Shown in pieces: positions 54,019-63,038 of a DNA stretch of 64,000 nucleotides. A program made the translations under genes and the position numbers. The stretch's first letter is position 1; each line of letters starts with the position of its first letter. The notes beneath the pieces are model-generated. The model was not told the DNA's origin. It saw only the letters and a program-made list of their open reading frames with translations, and made no database searches. Origin of the DNA: Cymbomonas tetramitiformis (Eukaryota; Chlorophyta; Pyramimonadophyceae; Pyramimonadales; Pyramimonadaceae). The stretch is from the NCBI GenBank assembly GCA_001247695.2, contig LGRX02027129.1, positions 1 to 64,000 of the forward strand. The letters run 5' to 3'.

Positions 54019-54357
54019 CAGTAATACCTCACCTTTAAGAGAATCGACGATAAGAGACCAGCCAGCGGTTTTTTTCTTTTTTTTTGGGGGGGGTCGCGTT
54101 TTTTACGATGACCCTGAGCCTTTTCAAATCGTTAAGAGAATGGGTCCAAATAAGAGAACGGGAGCTGGCTAGATGAGGAAATATGGTTGGGAAACCATGT
54201 TAAACCATGTATTAAATATGGTATGGTCGCAAATAAGGAACAAACCTGGCTATCGCTGACCTTATTGGATCGCGCTTCGTTAAGCGCCGCTGGCGTGTTG
54301 GGGGGGGGAGGGGTTCACTTTTTTTCCGATGAGGCTGGCTGACCGCATATCCCTGTT
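54019..54357. mobile_element. Left end of a pogo-like element, truncated
   Basis: CAGTAATACCTCACCTTTAA preceded by TA resembles the terminal inverted repeat of the MITE at 58234-58401 (CAGTAAACGCTC / CAGTAATCACTC). The matching right end is not found before the gap. Confidence 0.4.
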
Positions 54358-54377
54358 NNNNNNNNNNNNNNNNNNNN
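54358..54377. other. Assembly gap of 20 N
   Basis: Run of N; reading frames across it are unreliable. Confidence 1.
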
Positions 54378-54590
54378 GTACCATGCGACATACACCGGCG
54401 ACAGCGATGTTCGCTATCCGCACTAATCGTTCAGTGCAGCGCACGCACATGATAATTTCGTTATTTGCAGATGATTTGCAAAAATCTCTCATCGACGCGC
54501 ACGTACGATGATTTAGTTCTTCAGGCGATGCGCACCTGCTATGATTTCATCATGTGCAGGGGACGCGCGATAGAGGGCGCATAATTCGTG

Positions 54591-54705
54591 ATGCATCTAC
54601 ATGCAGCGCGTCATACAATATGTGTTGCGCGCGCACGCATGATCCATGATGCATCAACATGCAGCGCGTCATACAATATGTGTTACGCGCGCACATAGCA
54701 TGCAA
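54591..54705. repeat. 60-bp tandem duplication
   Basis: Two copies beginning ATGCATCTACATGCAGCGCG and ATGCATCAACATGCAGCGCG, 60 bp apart. Confidence 0.85.
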
Positions 54706-54709
54706 ACAT

Positions 54710-55803
54710 GATGTTCGTTCAAATACTGGCAGATGTACATACAATATTTGCAGTCGGATATAACATCAGATGAGCATTGATGCTGCGCAGTCATATGTGT
54801 ATTGTACCAATTAGCAGTATACACACATATGCTGTAAAATAATAGTGTGCACTATCATTTCACACACTTACAACATGCAGCATACACTATACATGCAGCA
54901 TGCGGCATGCAGTATACACCATGCAGCACAATTCCACTATTATAACACATGTTGACAGTAAGTGATAAGTTAATACACTTATACCACTGACCACAAGTCA
55001 TCATTATTAACACACACTACAACTTTCCATATTATACTGCGACATGTGCACCATTTACACTGTTATAATTATCAGTTTGATCACAAATGTTTGGCATACA
55101 TGCGCACATATGCATATCCAACTTGATCACGATAACAGTTGGCATACATATGCATATATTGACAGTGTATCATGGAAGTCGTGCAAGATTAAAAAGTAAG
55201 GACTTATCTTGAAATCACCATGTAGTTCCGTTGATCGATTTGGTGACTGTCTGTCCGCGCCTAACCGACCATAGGTTTGTACCCTATGGAACCGGGGGTT
55301 GATCAAGCGCAATACAACTGTGTTACACTGTAAATATGCACATCTTACATACATACTAGATGTTGCATCAATATACCATATAGCATACCTGCTGTGCAAG
55401 TATAGACTATAAATGAATCCACTTGGTATAAGGTGCCAATCTTGATCATAAAGACAGTAATTAGCTCAGTCATTCCTGACGTAGGATTTGGGATGGCTGA
55501 CGGTTCTACTGTTGATCAAAGATGGAATACTCACCGGAGCCATTTGTGAAATATATCAATCAACTCGTCATTCATCATGATGAGATATGCAGGATTACAA
55601 CTTATTAACCAAATTGATATGCATCATGCTAGCCACATATTGTCCAGTGGTATACAGATTATCTGGTATGATAAATCACTATCAATTTGCTTAAAAGTGT
55701 ACTAAATCAGCAAGTACCTGCACAATGCACAATCACTGACACTATATTGACATTCACTGATTCAGTAAGTGAAATGATCAACTATAATATCAACCACGTG
55801 TAT
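54710..55803. other. AT-rich intergenic sequence
   Basis: Repeated CATGCAGCATACAC words around 54880-54920. No gene on either strand. Confidence 0.4.
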
Positions 55804-55994
55804 TGCTGGATGTGACACACCGTGTGTCACTTCCTGTTATCTGTACTAGTACTCCGTACAGTACGGGTGTCACAGGTTTAGGGTTTCCGGCATAAAGCCG
55901 AGACTATCTTATGTTTATTGACTCTTATGCAAACACCGAAAGTGAAAGCATTCTGACTGTGACCCGATATATACCCGTAGCTATATATCTCACA

Positions 55995-56019
55995 GGTTAT
56001 GGGCCCACCACGCTTCCAC
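55995..56019 (+). other. Half-tRNA primer binding site of the TRIM
   Basis: Immediately follows the 5' LTR; complementary to the anticodon stem and D-arm side of eukaryotic initiator tRNA-Met. Confidence 0.85.
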
Positions 56020-56026
56020 TCTGTTC

Positions 56027-56323
56027 ATGTGTGTGAGCATGGCTTTGCTCGACACCGTCACCGCCTCTGCACTTTGTGGCGCGGAGATTGCTCCACGGGC
56101 GGTGGTGTCCGGGCAGTACTTCAATTATCAGAATTGCGCAATGGACTTCTTCCGTGACTCCGCCTTTCTGGACTCTGGACCCGCTGACCCCGACGACAAC
56201 TTCAATCTGGACTCTGGTTCTTTGGACTTTGACACTTTTGACATCTTCAATCTGGACTTTGAGATTGACAACGGCAACTTCTACAGTGAACTCTGCTTTG
56301 TGGACCACTTTCAAAGTGGCTAG
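56027..56323 (+). CDS. Small acidic ORF inside the TRIM
   Basis: 98 codons with a strongly acidic, aromatic C-terminal half (repeated LDSG and FDxFNLDFEID). Internal TTGACTTTGA-type repeats produce it, so it may be only a repeat effect. It resembles no protein I know; an acidic activator-like peptide is conceivable but unsupported. Confidence 0.25.
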   Translation: MCVSMALLDTVTASALCGAEIAPRAVVSGQYFNYQNCAMDFFRDSAFLDSGPADPDDNFNLDSGSLDFDTFDIFNLDFEIDNGNFYSELCFVDHFQSG

Positions 56324-56729
56324 AGTTGCTGTGACTGCTAGTAGCCCTGCTAGATCAGCTTCAAGGCCAAGATGCCTCCCTGTGTGCACGGCTAGCTAGA
56401 GATTTGGGACCGCCCTGGCCAAGAGCACACAGCACAGGCCCCCTCTAGAATTGTTTCCACCGCTTGAGATGGTGTGTTTTCTAACTGCAACAACCCTGCT
56501 CCACCCTAACTCTTCTTCCGTAATAGTCCAGGGTGGTGTGCTGGATGTGACACACCGTGTGTCACTTCCTGTTATCTGTACTAGTACTCCGTACAGTACG
56601 GGTGTCACAGGTTTAGGGTTTCCGGCATAAAGCCGAGACTATCTTATGTTTATTGACTCTTATGCAAACACCGAAAGTGAAAGCATTCTGACTGTAACCC
56701 GATATATACCCGTAGCTATATATCTCACA

Positions 56730-58114
56730 TGTATGATAATGTAGATACCATCCAACAAACACATGTGCGTCTTGGATGTCAGTGATGGCGATAGTTATGG
56801 TAAACAGGATAAAACCACATGCCGTAGGGTTGGATGGAGAATATCTCCAGACCCGAAGGTAGTATACGGTGTTCATAATGCAGCTGGTAACTGCTGAACA
56901 CTGTCCATACCTTTACTATCGCTGGAGCAACACCAACTTCTACATTGCATTCTGACAATTGATACATTTCTGATCAGTTCAAATGCATGTAACTCTCTCA
57001 GATCAGTAACCATATTGACAGTTGATAGAGGTTATTATAGACACTGCTCTGATTCATTTATCAAGCTTTGTTCTAATTTACTTGGAATCTGAAGATATCA
57101 CTTTGATACTCTTTCAGTGCACCGCCATATCCCATATGCCCAAGTAGATGATAGGTTACTGACAAGTTATCACTTAAGTGACTGCACTTAAAGTTGATAC
57201 ACTATATATATATATCATTAGGGTTTGGTCTGATTTGTCATGGGTTTCAATCAGCAAAACCCAATGTACCAAATATTGACCATACATATATCTTCACATA
57301 CAGACATGAAAAATGACAAATTCCATTTCATGTATACAGGTGAGATATATTACAGAGGTGTAACAGCCGTATACATTATAGTATACACCTAGTGCTCACA
57401 TACTCACTGACTTATAAGTCAAAAAGTGGTGAAAATGGGTAAAAATCTCACACGTATGATTTCAAAATGAAAATTCGGGTCTGATTTTTTTTGCTGATCC
57501 AATTTTTTACCTATCAATGGTTTATGCCAAAATATTTCAGCACTTGTAACACCATGTAACACCCTAATAATCACGTGCAAAAACTAGGGGGTGTAACGTA
57601 CCTATCAAGTATCACGTGGTAAACAGTGACATGCTGAATGCAGTTTTGCTTCATTCCTTCAGGAAATGTTCATACTGCTTAAATTTAATATAATTAGGTG
57701 TTACTGATACCATGTAACACCCTAAGGTCACTGTAGGTGATGAGGGGCACAGTAACCCTACACACCCTAAAATGCCATTAAATAATGGTGAACCACACTA
57801 TATTTGGCATTTTGGTTATGCTGAAATCAGCACATTCATGACCAATATATCGGGCAACAACCCAATAACTGTAGGGCAACAACCCAATAAATGTACAGCT
57901 GCTTCCTATGAGAATTGCATGCTGCTTAATGAGGTAATAGGCACTTGACAACTGCCTATGGAATTCACACTTCCTTGAGGGGGGAAGAAGGTGGAACCAT
58001 ATATATACTTCACCTCATTATATCAATGTACAAATATAATACATGTACAATATATATATATCACACACACACACATCATTTTGAAGGTTTTGTTGGTGTG
58101 GTGTTTTATTTTAG
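56730..58114. other. AT-rich region before the gag remnant
   Basis: Several GTAACACCCTAA words (57545-57725) and a CGGGCAACAACCCAATAA duplication near 57850-57890. It probably includes the leader or LTR of the element whose gag follows, but no LTR pair is visible in the window. Confidence 0.4.
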
Positions 58115-58233
58115 ATGGCAGAAGAACCAGCTATACCAGCTATCGATATTGATCCTAATAACTGGTACTTTGACATTCTGGGTTCTTATGATCATTTCAG
58201 CAGATTCAAAATACCTTCATGGTTAAAGGGTTA

Positions 58234-58401
58234 CAGTAAACGCTCGATTTTAAGAAAACAGGAATTTTAGGTAAGTCTAGCAACTTTCTTATTTATATAG
58301 AGATCTTAAATATGGAGTGTTATGTATTAAATATTGTGAAGAAATTAAAAAAGCTGGCTACTTTCTTATTGGCGGGTTTTCTTATTACTGAGTGATTACT
58401 G
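58234..58401. mobile_element. 168-bp pogo/Tigger-type MITE inside gag
   Basis: Termini CAGTAAACGCTC and the complement of CAGTAATCACTC, flanked by TA on both sides (58232-58233, 58402-58403). Removing it and one TA restores the gag reading GGT TAT GCT GAC. Confidence 0.85.
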
Positions 58402-58762
58402 TATGCTGACACTCAGACCCGGTATGATCAGATAGGATATTTCGATGCCATTAGTCGGTACAGAGATCCAGAGACTGAGCCTAAGGAACCAGATGAGGAT
58501 TACTCAAAGGATAATCCCCCGCCTGCATTTACAGATCCAGATATTGGTCAGGCCACCGCAGCATTAATTCCAGCCACAATTGTCCCGAAGGTGAAAATGA
58601 ATGCACCGAAGGAGTACAAAGTCGGACAGGATGCGGAGGTTTGGATGGAGACAGTAGACAGATATTTTCAGCTTACATATCCGCAGGTGCATCAGATAAG
58701 GATCTCACCACAGTCTTCCTCACGTTCATTCAGAATAATGACAGACACTACTTTCATGTCGT

Positions 58763-59072
58763 TCATGAGGAACGTAATTATTTCCCCCAACAGTCGCGGC
58801 GGAACCAGCCGCGTGCCCCGCGGGTCCAGCGGGGTACCGACAACGGCAGATTGGGGGGAAAACATAGCGTTCCTTCGTGTGTCACTCCTCGGCGTCTACG
58901 TGGCACGGTGGGGATCCAGTACTCTGTACGGCACCAGAATCGCCATCAATAGCCAGAGTAGCTCAACGGCAGAGCGCTCGTCCGGTATGCGAGAGGTCAC
59001 GGGCTCGATCCCGGCCTGGCTCACCCCTTTTCGGGCTTCTGGACTAGCGGTACAGTTTCTGTTTCCCCATGA
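58763..59072 (+). repeat. 5' LTR of the tRNA-bearing TRIM
   Basis: 310 bp; pairs with 59152-59460 with only a few differences. Confidence 0.93.
58952..59023 (+). tRNA. tRNA-like Pol III module in the 5' LTR
   Basis: Seventy-two bases with canonical tRNA spacing: D-stem GCTC/GAGC pairs fully, anticodon stem CTCGT/GCGAG has four Watson-Crick pairs plus T-G, and the loop is CCGGTAT (triplet GGT, unusual C33). The T-stem ACGGG/CCGGC has mismatches. The acceptor pairs only one base out of register (AGCCAG/CTGGCT). A box TAGCTCAACGG, B box GGCTCGATCCC and a downstream TTTT are present. It is likely a tRNA-derived promoter rather than a working tRNA. Confidence 0.6.
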
Positions 59073-59102
59073 GGTTATGGGCCCACCACGCTTCCACTGC
59101 GC
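59073..59102 (+). other. Half-tRNA primer binding site, 30-nt match
   Basis: Starts at the first base after the LTR. It is complementary to the initiator tRNA-Met from the anticodon stem back through the D arm, a copia-type internal primer. Confidence 0.88.
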
Positions 59103-59151
59103 ATCGCAGTTGTGTGGTTGTGCCACGTAGACACTTCAGAGTGAGGTTGTG

Positions 59152-59460
59152 TCATGAGGAACGTAATTACTTCCCCCAACAGTCGCGGCGGAACCAGCCG
59201 CGTGCCCCGCGGGTCCAGCGGGGTACCGACAACGGCAGATTGGGGGAAAACATAGCGTTCCTTCGTGTGTCACTCCTCGGTGTCTACGTGGCACGGTGGG
59301 GATCCAGTACTCTGTACGGCACCAGAATCGCCATCAATAGCCAGAGTAGCTCAACGGCAGAGCGCTCGTCCGGTATGCGAGAGGTCACGGGCTCGATCCC
59401 AGCCTGGCTCACCCCTTTTCGGGCTTCTGGACTAGCGGTACAGTTTATGTTTCCCCATGA
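59152..59460 (+). repeat. 3' LTR of the tRNA-bearing TRIM
   Basis: 309 bp; lacks one G of the GGGGGG run present in the 5' LTR and differs at a few other sites. Confidence 0.93.
59340..59411 (+). tRNA. tRNA-like Pol III module in the 3' LTR
   Basis: Second copy, identical to 58952-59023 apart from one G-to-A change in the T-stem. Transcription from here would run out of the element into the flank. Confidence 0.6.
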
Positions 59461-59978
59461 GTCGTGGCTAAAACACCAGATGCCACGTATGAAGATGTCA
59501 AGAATACATTCCTCAGGCAGTTCGGAAATCCCCACAGAGCGGTCAGTTGCCAAAAAGCATCTAATGGCACTGCAGCAAGGTAACCAGACTTTTTCAGATT
59601 ACTTACGCACATTCACATCACTCGCTTCTCTAGCATCAGTTGATTTGGATGATGTCTTGATCAAGGACAGATTCGTCAGTAACATGGAGTCAGACCTTCG
59701 GAAACAGTTTCATCTCAGATTTTTGACAGAGGATGAAAGGAATAACCTGTCGTGGACACAGACCACACAGGTTCTGCTCGATTCGAATTATGTAGTTCAT
59801 TCGAAGCAGGCAGAGACCCTTCACTATAGGGGACAGAAGGAACAGTCAGGAGGCCCAGTCAGGAAAGATAAGGACAAGGGCCGTGGCAATACGCCATATG
59901 ACAAAGCCAACCAGAATCGAGGCAACCTGATAGGGCTTCGCTTGGAAGCGAATAGATATGATACAAGCGAGGTTATTA

Positions 59979-60493
59979 TGGAACGATAATAACTCACGCA
60001 GCGTAAGTGCGGGTGATGAGTGCAGTGCTTCGTCCGAAGTGACTGCTGTAGCTCAATGCTACCTCATTATACGCAATGCCCTGCATCTCATAGATGCCAC
60101 CGCAATCGGGTTGTGAACCCAAGGCATTGGTTGAACAATCAGTATCGGCTGAACGAATAAGCCATATGATACTCACATGTTTGTTCAGAACATGCTTGAA
60201 GCGAAGATGAGTTTTCTCCGAACCATTCGGTTCTTCAAGGTCCCATCTTGCTTTGCCATCTCGAGTCCAGAATACTGGCCTCTCGATGACAGGTGTCACT
60301 CAAGTCTCACCTTGAGTAAATGACAAATGATATGACTGTACATGTCATAGTCGACCGTACTAGCGACTGTCTGTCATTATAATATATGACATGCCTCGAC
60401 ATGACATGACATGGTATGACATGTCTGACAGGTATGACACGTATGACATGTATGACATGTATGACACATGTGTCATCGGTCATAACCCTGACA
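59979..60493 (-). repeat. 3' LTR of the first chromovirus copy
   Basis: Begins TGTCAGGG on the element strand, directly after the purine tract AAGAGGGGAGATC, and ends near TTCCA. Contains a (TGTCA)-type microsatellite. Matches 63039-63559 with many differences. Confidence 0.75.
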
Positions 60494-60679
60494 GATCTCC
60501 CCTCTTAAGAGAGTTGTGACCTCACAACGGGCATACCTTTGTATATGTCTTTGATGTCTTTGTTGTTGTTGTTGCTGCTGTTGGTACCAGTCTTCTTACA
60601 CCGATGTGAGGCGTCCCTCATGGTGTTTTAGGATATTGGGGGGAACTGAGTCCACTTTAAACCCTCACCTTAGGCATTT

Positions 60680-60835
60680 AGCCTTACAGTTCTTAGGATG
60701 TAGCCCCCATGAATTGCGTATCGTATTGCAGAGTGACGTTTCAAGGTTCCATGAATTGCGTATCGTGATTCAGAGTGACGATTCAAGGTTCCATGAATTG
60801 CGTATCGTGATTCAGAGTGACGATTCAAGGTATCC
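60680..60835. repeat. 42-bp tandem repeat in the chromovirus 3' region
   Basis: CATGAATTGCGTATCGTRTT followed by CAGAGTGACG and TTCAAGGTTC occurs three times in a row. The second chromovirus copy (63785-63915) has a shorter, diverged version. Confidence 0.85.
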
Positions 60836-60909
60836 GAGGTTTACGTTACGGATATATTTGCGCTTGCCGTCGATGCTTTTGCGAACGATGATCGACGATT
60901 AACGATCGA

Positions 60910-61563
60910 TTCTCGGCCTTATATATACAACTGGTCGACGAAAACCCTTGGGTACATGTTTCCACAGTTATATATATATATAGTGCACCCAACCCTTCCT
61001 CCCCTCCTGAAGCTACTATGGAGGTTCATAGGTGGTCATGGGGAGCCCGATTTTTGGGGCTTGTTTTAATGCAAACGGAGTGGCCCTGCTTAACGGGATT
61101 GGACTTATAATCCTTTACCCGGTCTGCTCAACTCCTCAATATTTGGTCCGGTACGCGCGCTTTGAGGAACATCTGTCGATTCAGAGTGGATTCGACACGT
61201 ACTAATGTGAGATTTGTTTTAGTTATGTGTGTCAAGCATAACTCAGGATCACAACTCCGTCTACCTCAGTCAATGTCTCCGGTAGCTTCGGATGACTGGC
61301 CACAAGATCCGAATGACAAACCACGGTATGGCAAAGGTAGCATTTAGCAGTTTTTATTTATCCACAGATATGATATCTCGCATGTGTGCGTATCTGTGCA
61401 AGGGTATGATTTTGTACAAGGCTCACTACACCTTTAGCAAGGAAGGATCAATTTCCCGCTTCTATGCAACATAATGATAAAACATTAAGAGCAAGGTATA
61501 TAGATGATCGACATGTATTAGTATATATTACAAGAAGTAAGGGCATCAGGCTTAATATAATGT
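60910..61563 (-). other. 3' untranslated part of the first chromovirus copy
   Basis: Non-coding sequence between the integrase stop and the repeated 3' block; AT-rich. No other gene seen. Confidence 0.4.
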
Positions 61564-63000
61564 TTAGCCTTCATAGGCAGCTATCATGTCTGCTGCATTG
61601 GTCAGCTCTGTGGCTTTGACCCAGGTGCCATGCTCAGGGCCATAGCCTGCATATCGCACTAAATAGTACTTGACACCTCTAATGATCTTATCTGAGAGTA
61701 TGTGTGATATCTCAAACAGTGGTTGCCCTTCTTCGGTGATCATCTGTGGCAGAGGCAAAGGTGCTTGGATCGAGTCGTTATACAGCTCTATTCTGGATAC
61801 AGGCTGTACCGGATGGATACGGATATCGAGATCTCCGAAATCTAACTCGTATGCACGTCCATGGCTTAGCACTTTGGATATGGTAAACGGCCCAATATAT
61901 GGTTGCTTAAAGTGTCTGCCTGCCTCTGTCAAACCAGTCCATTGGATAAACTCGGTCCGTAAAAGAACTTTCTGCCCTACTGCATATTGCCGAGGCATGT
62001 GAGTCTTATTGAATCTGGCTTGGCTAATTTCTGCTGCTCGGGAAATGTTGTCTACCGCGTTGGCATGTACAGCCGAGTACTGGTCAAAATGATCTCGAAT
62101 AGCATTCTGTATTGGAACAGGAGCTTCTGGCGGAATATGATTGCCAGGTCATGAGGCGAAAGTGGCTGCGCCATCGAGTCGAGATAAAATGGTGAATAAC
62201 CAGTAGTTGCAGAAACTGTGTTGTTAATTGCAAACTCCACCAGAGGCAACTTGTCCTCCCACGAATTGGTTGAAGTATCATTGCAACAACACCTGTGGAG
62301 AAAAATACTATCTAATCAGTTTATAAACCAGAGGATGGTGAATCATGCATCAACAAATTGAAAAATACCTGAGGATGTCCTCAATGAAGGCATGGCTCCT
62401 CTCATTGCTTGCATTCGACTGTGGATGGTGTGAAGACGTCATAGACAATCTCGTACCAGCAGATTTCCACAGTGTTTGCCAGAATGTAGAGGTAAATATG
62501 GGGTCTCGATCTGAGATGATGTTCCTCGGAAGACCATACCCATGGAGCTTGAAGATATGCTGCATATATATCGAAGCAGTATGCTGAGCAGTCCAGGTCA
62601 TGCTGAAGGGAATGAGATGACAGCGATGAGAGAATTGGCACATTACCACAAAAATACTGTCGTGCCCATTAGTGGTGATAGGCAGGTCAGTAATCCAGTC
62701 AAGAGATACATCAAGCCATTTTGTCTTAGGCACACAATATCGTATATGTGACTGACCATAGGGTTTGTGTCTCCTCGTTTTCTGGCGTTGACACACGGGG
62801 CACTCCCGAATGTACTGGATGGCTGCCCTCGTCATTCCTGGCCAATAATATCGGCTACGCAATAGATGAAGCATGCGATTTTTGCCTACATGACCAGAAA
62901 TAGTGGCTGAGTGGCACTCATGAAAAAGAATGTGGCGAAGCTGTGTGATCTCACCGTCATCTGTAGGGACCTTGGCTATTAGGGCTGAATAAGCGAGCCC
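61564..63000 (-). pseudogene. Chromovirus integrase with chromodomain and one intron
   Basis: The zinc-binding HHCC part starts near 63000 (HECHSATISGHVG; CPVCQRQK). The DDE core has DVSLDWITDLP, IISDRDPIF and SNERSHAF. A 76-bp GT-AG intron (62368-62293) splits the core end; removing it joins EDILR to CCCNDTSTNSWEDKLPLVEF, the expected integrase continuation. Near 62150 a frameshift breaks the frame. The C-terminal part (61998-61564) has the GPF-type segment YIGPFTISKVL and ends in a chromodomain (LVRYAGYGPEHGTW). The chromodomain would bind methylated histone H3 during integration. The frameshift makes this copy inactive. Confidence 0.85.
62293..62368 (-). other. 76-bp spliceosomal-type intron in integrase
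   Basis: The donor CAG|GTATTTTT and acceptor TTTTTCTCCACAG|GTG flank it, and the coding frame is restored by its removal. It contains in-frame stops. Introns inside a retroelement coding region are unusual because the element copies through RNA. Confidence 0.7.
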
Positions 63001-63038
63001 TCAGTATATCATACAAAATAATAGTAAACGCTGTGTTA

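Larger units (their letters stand above)
55804..56729 (+). mobile_element. TRIM-type miniature LTR retrotransposon
   Basis: Two 191-bp LTRs (55804-55994 and 56539-56729), starting TGCTGGATG and ending CTCACA, flank 544 bp. TGTAT lies directly outside both ends (55799-55803 and 56730-56734). The 5' LTR is directly followed by GGTTATGGGCCCACCACGCT, the half-tRNA-iMet primer site, and the 3' LTR is preceded by AGGGTGGTG. No enzyme is encoded. The polypurine tract and LTR tip resemble the gag-only element at 29491-33034, so both may depend on the same autonomous partner. Confidence 0.95.
58763..59460 (+). mobile_element. TRIM with a tRNA-like gene in each LTR
   Basis: LTRs of 310 and 309 bp (58763-59072 and 59152-59460), almost identical, flank only 79 bp. 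GTCGT lies directly outside both ends (58758-58762, 59461-59465). LTR tips are TCATGAGG...CCCCATGA instead of TG...CA. The 5' LTR is directly followed by GGTTATGGGCCCACCACGCT and ten more matching bases complementary to initiator tRNA-Met. Each LTR holds a tRNA-like segment with A and B boxes and a T4 run. The layout parallels Cassandra TRIMs, whose LTRs carry 5S rRNA; here the Pol III module looks tRNA-derived. Confidence 0.93.
58115..59989 (+). pseudogene. Ty3/gypsy-type gag, broken by two insertions and frameshifts
   Basis: Starts with an ATG at 58115 (MAEEPAIPAIDIDPNNWYFD). The frame resumes after a 168-bp MITE, continues with a capsid-like segment (DAEVWMETVDRYFQLTYPQV), shifts frame, is cut by a 698-bp TRIM, and then resumes with KHLMALQQGNQTFSDYLRTF and a basic C-terminus near 59900. 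This is the retrotransposon gag-domain layout. No zinc knuckle or downstream pol follows in this orientation; a chromovirus LTR on the other strand begins at 59979. Confidence 0.75.
59979..63000 (-). mobile_element. Chromovirus (Ty3/gypsy) copy, 5'-truncated
   Basis: On the minus strand it runs from integrase (63000-61564) through a ~1-kb 3' untranslated part to a polypurine tract and a 3' LTR (60493-59979). Gag, protease and RT are absent: integrase begins at its zinc finger next to a second copy of the same family whose 3' end occupies 63039-64000. Confidence 0.8.

Noticed and set aside
58763..59072. 5S rRNA in the TRIM LTR, as in Cassandra
   Set aside because: I looked for 5S internal control boxes and found tRNA-type A and B boxes instead.
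59069..59989. 306-codon plus-strand ORF as an intact gene
   Set aside because: It starts in TRIM sequence and runs through an LTR into gag; it is an insertion product.
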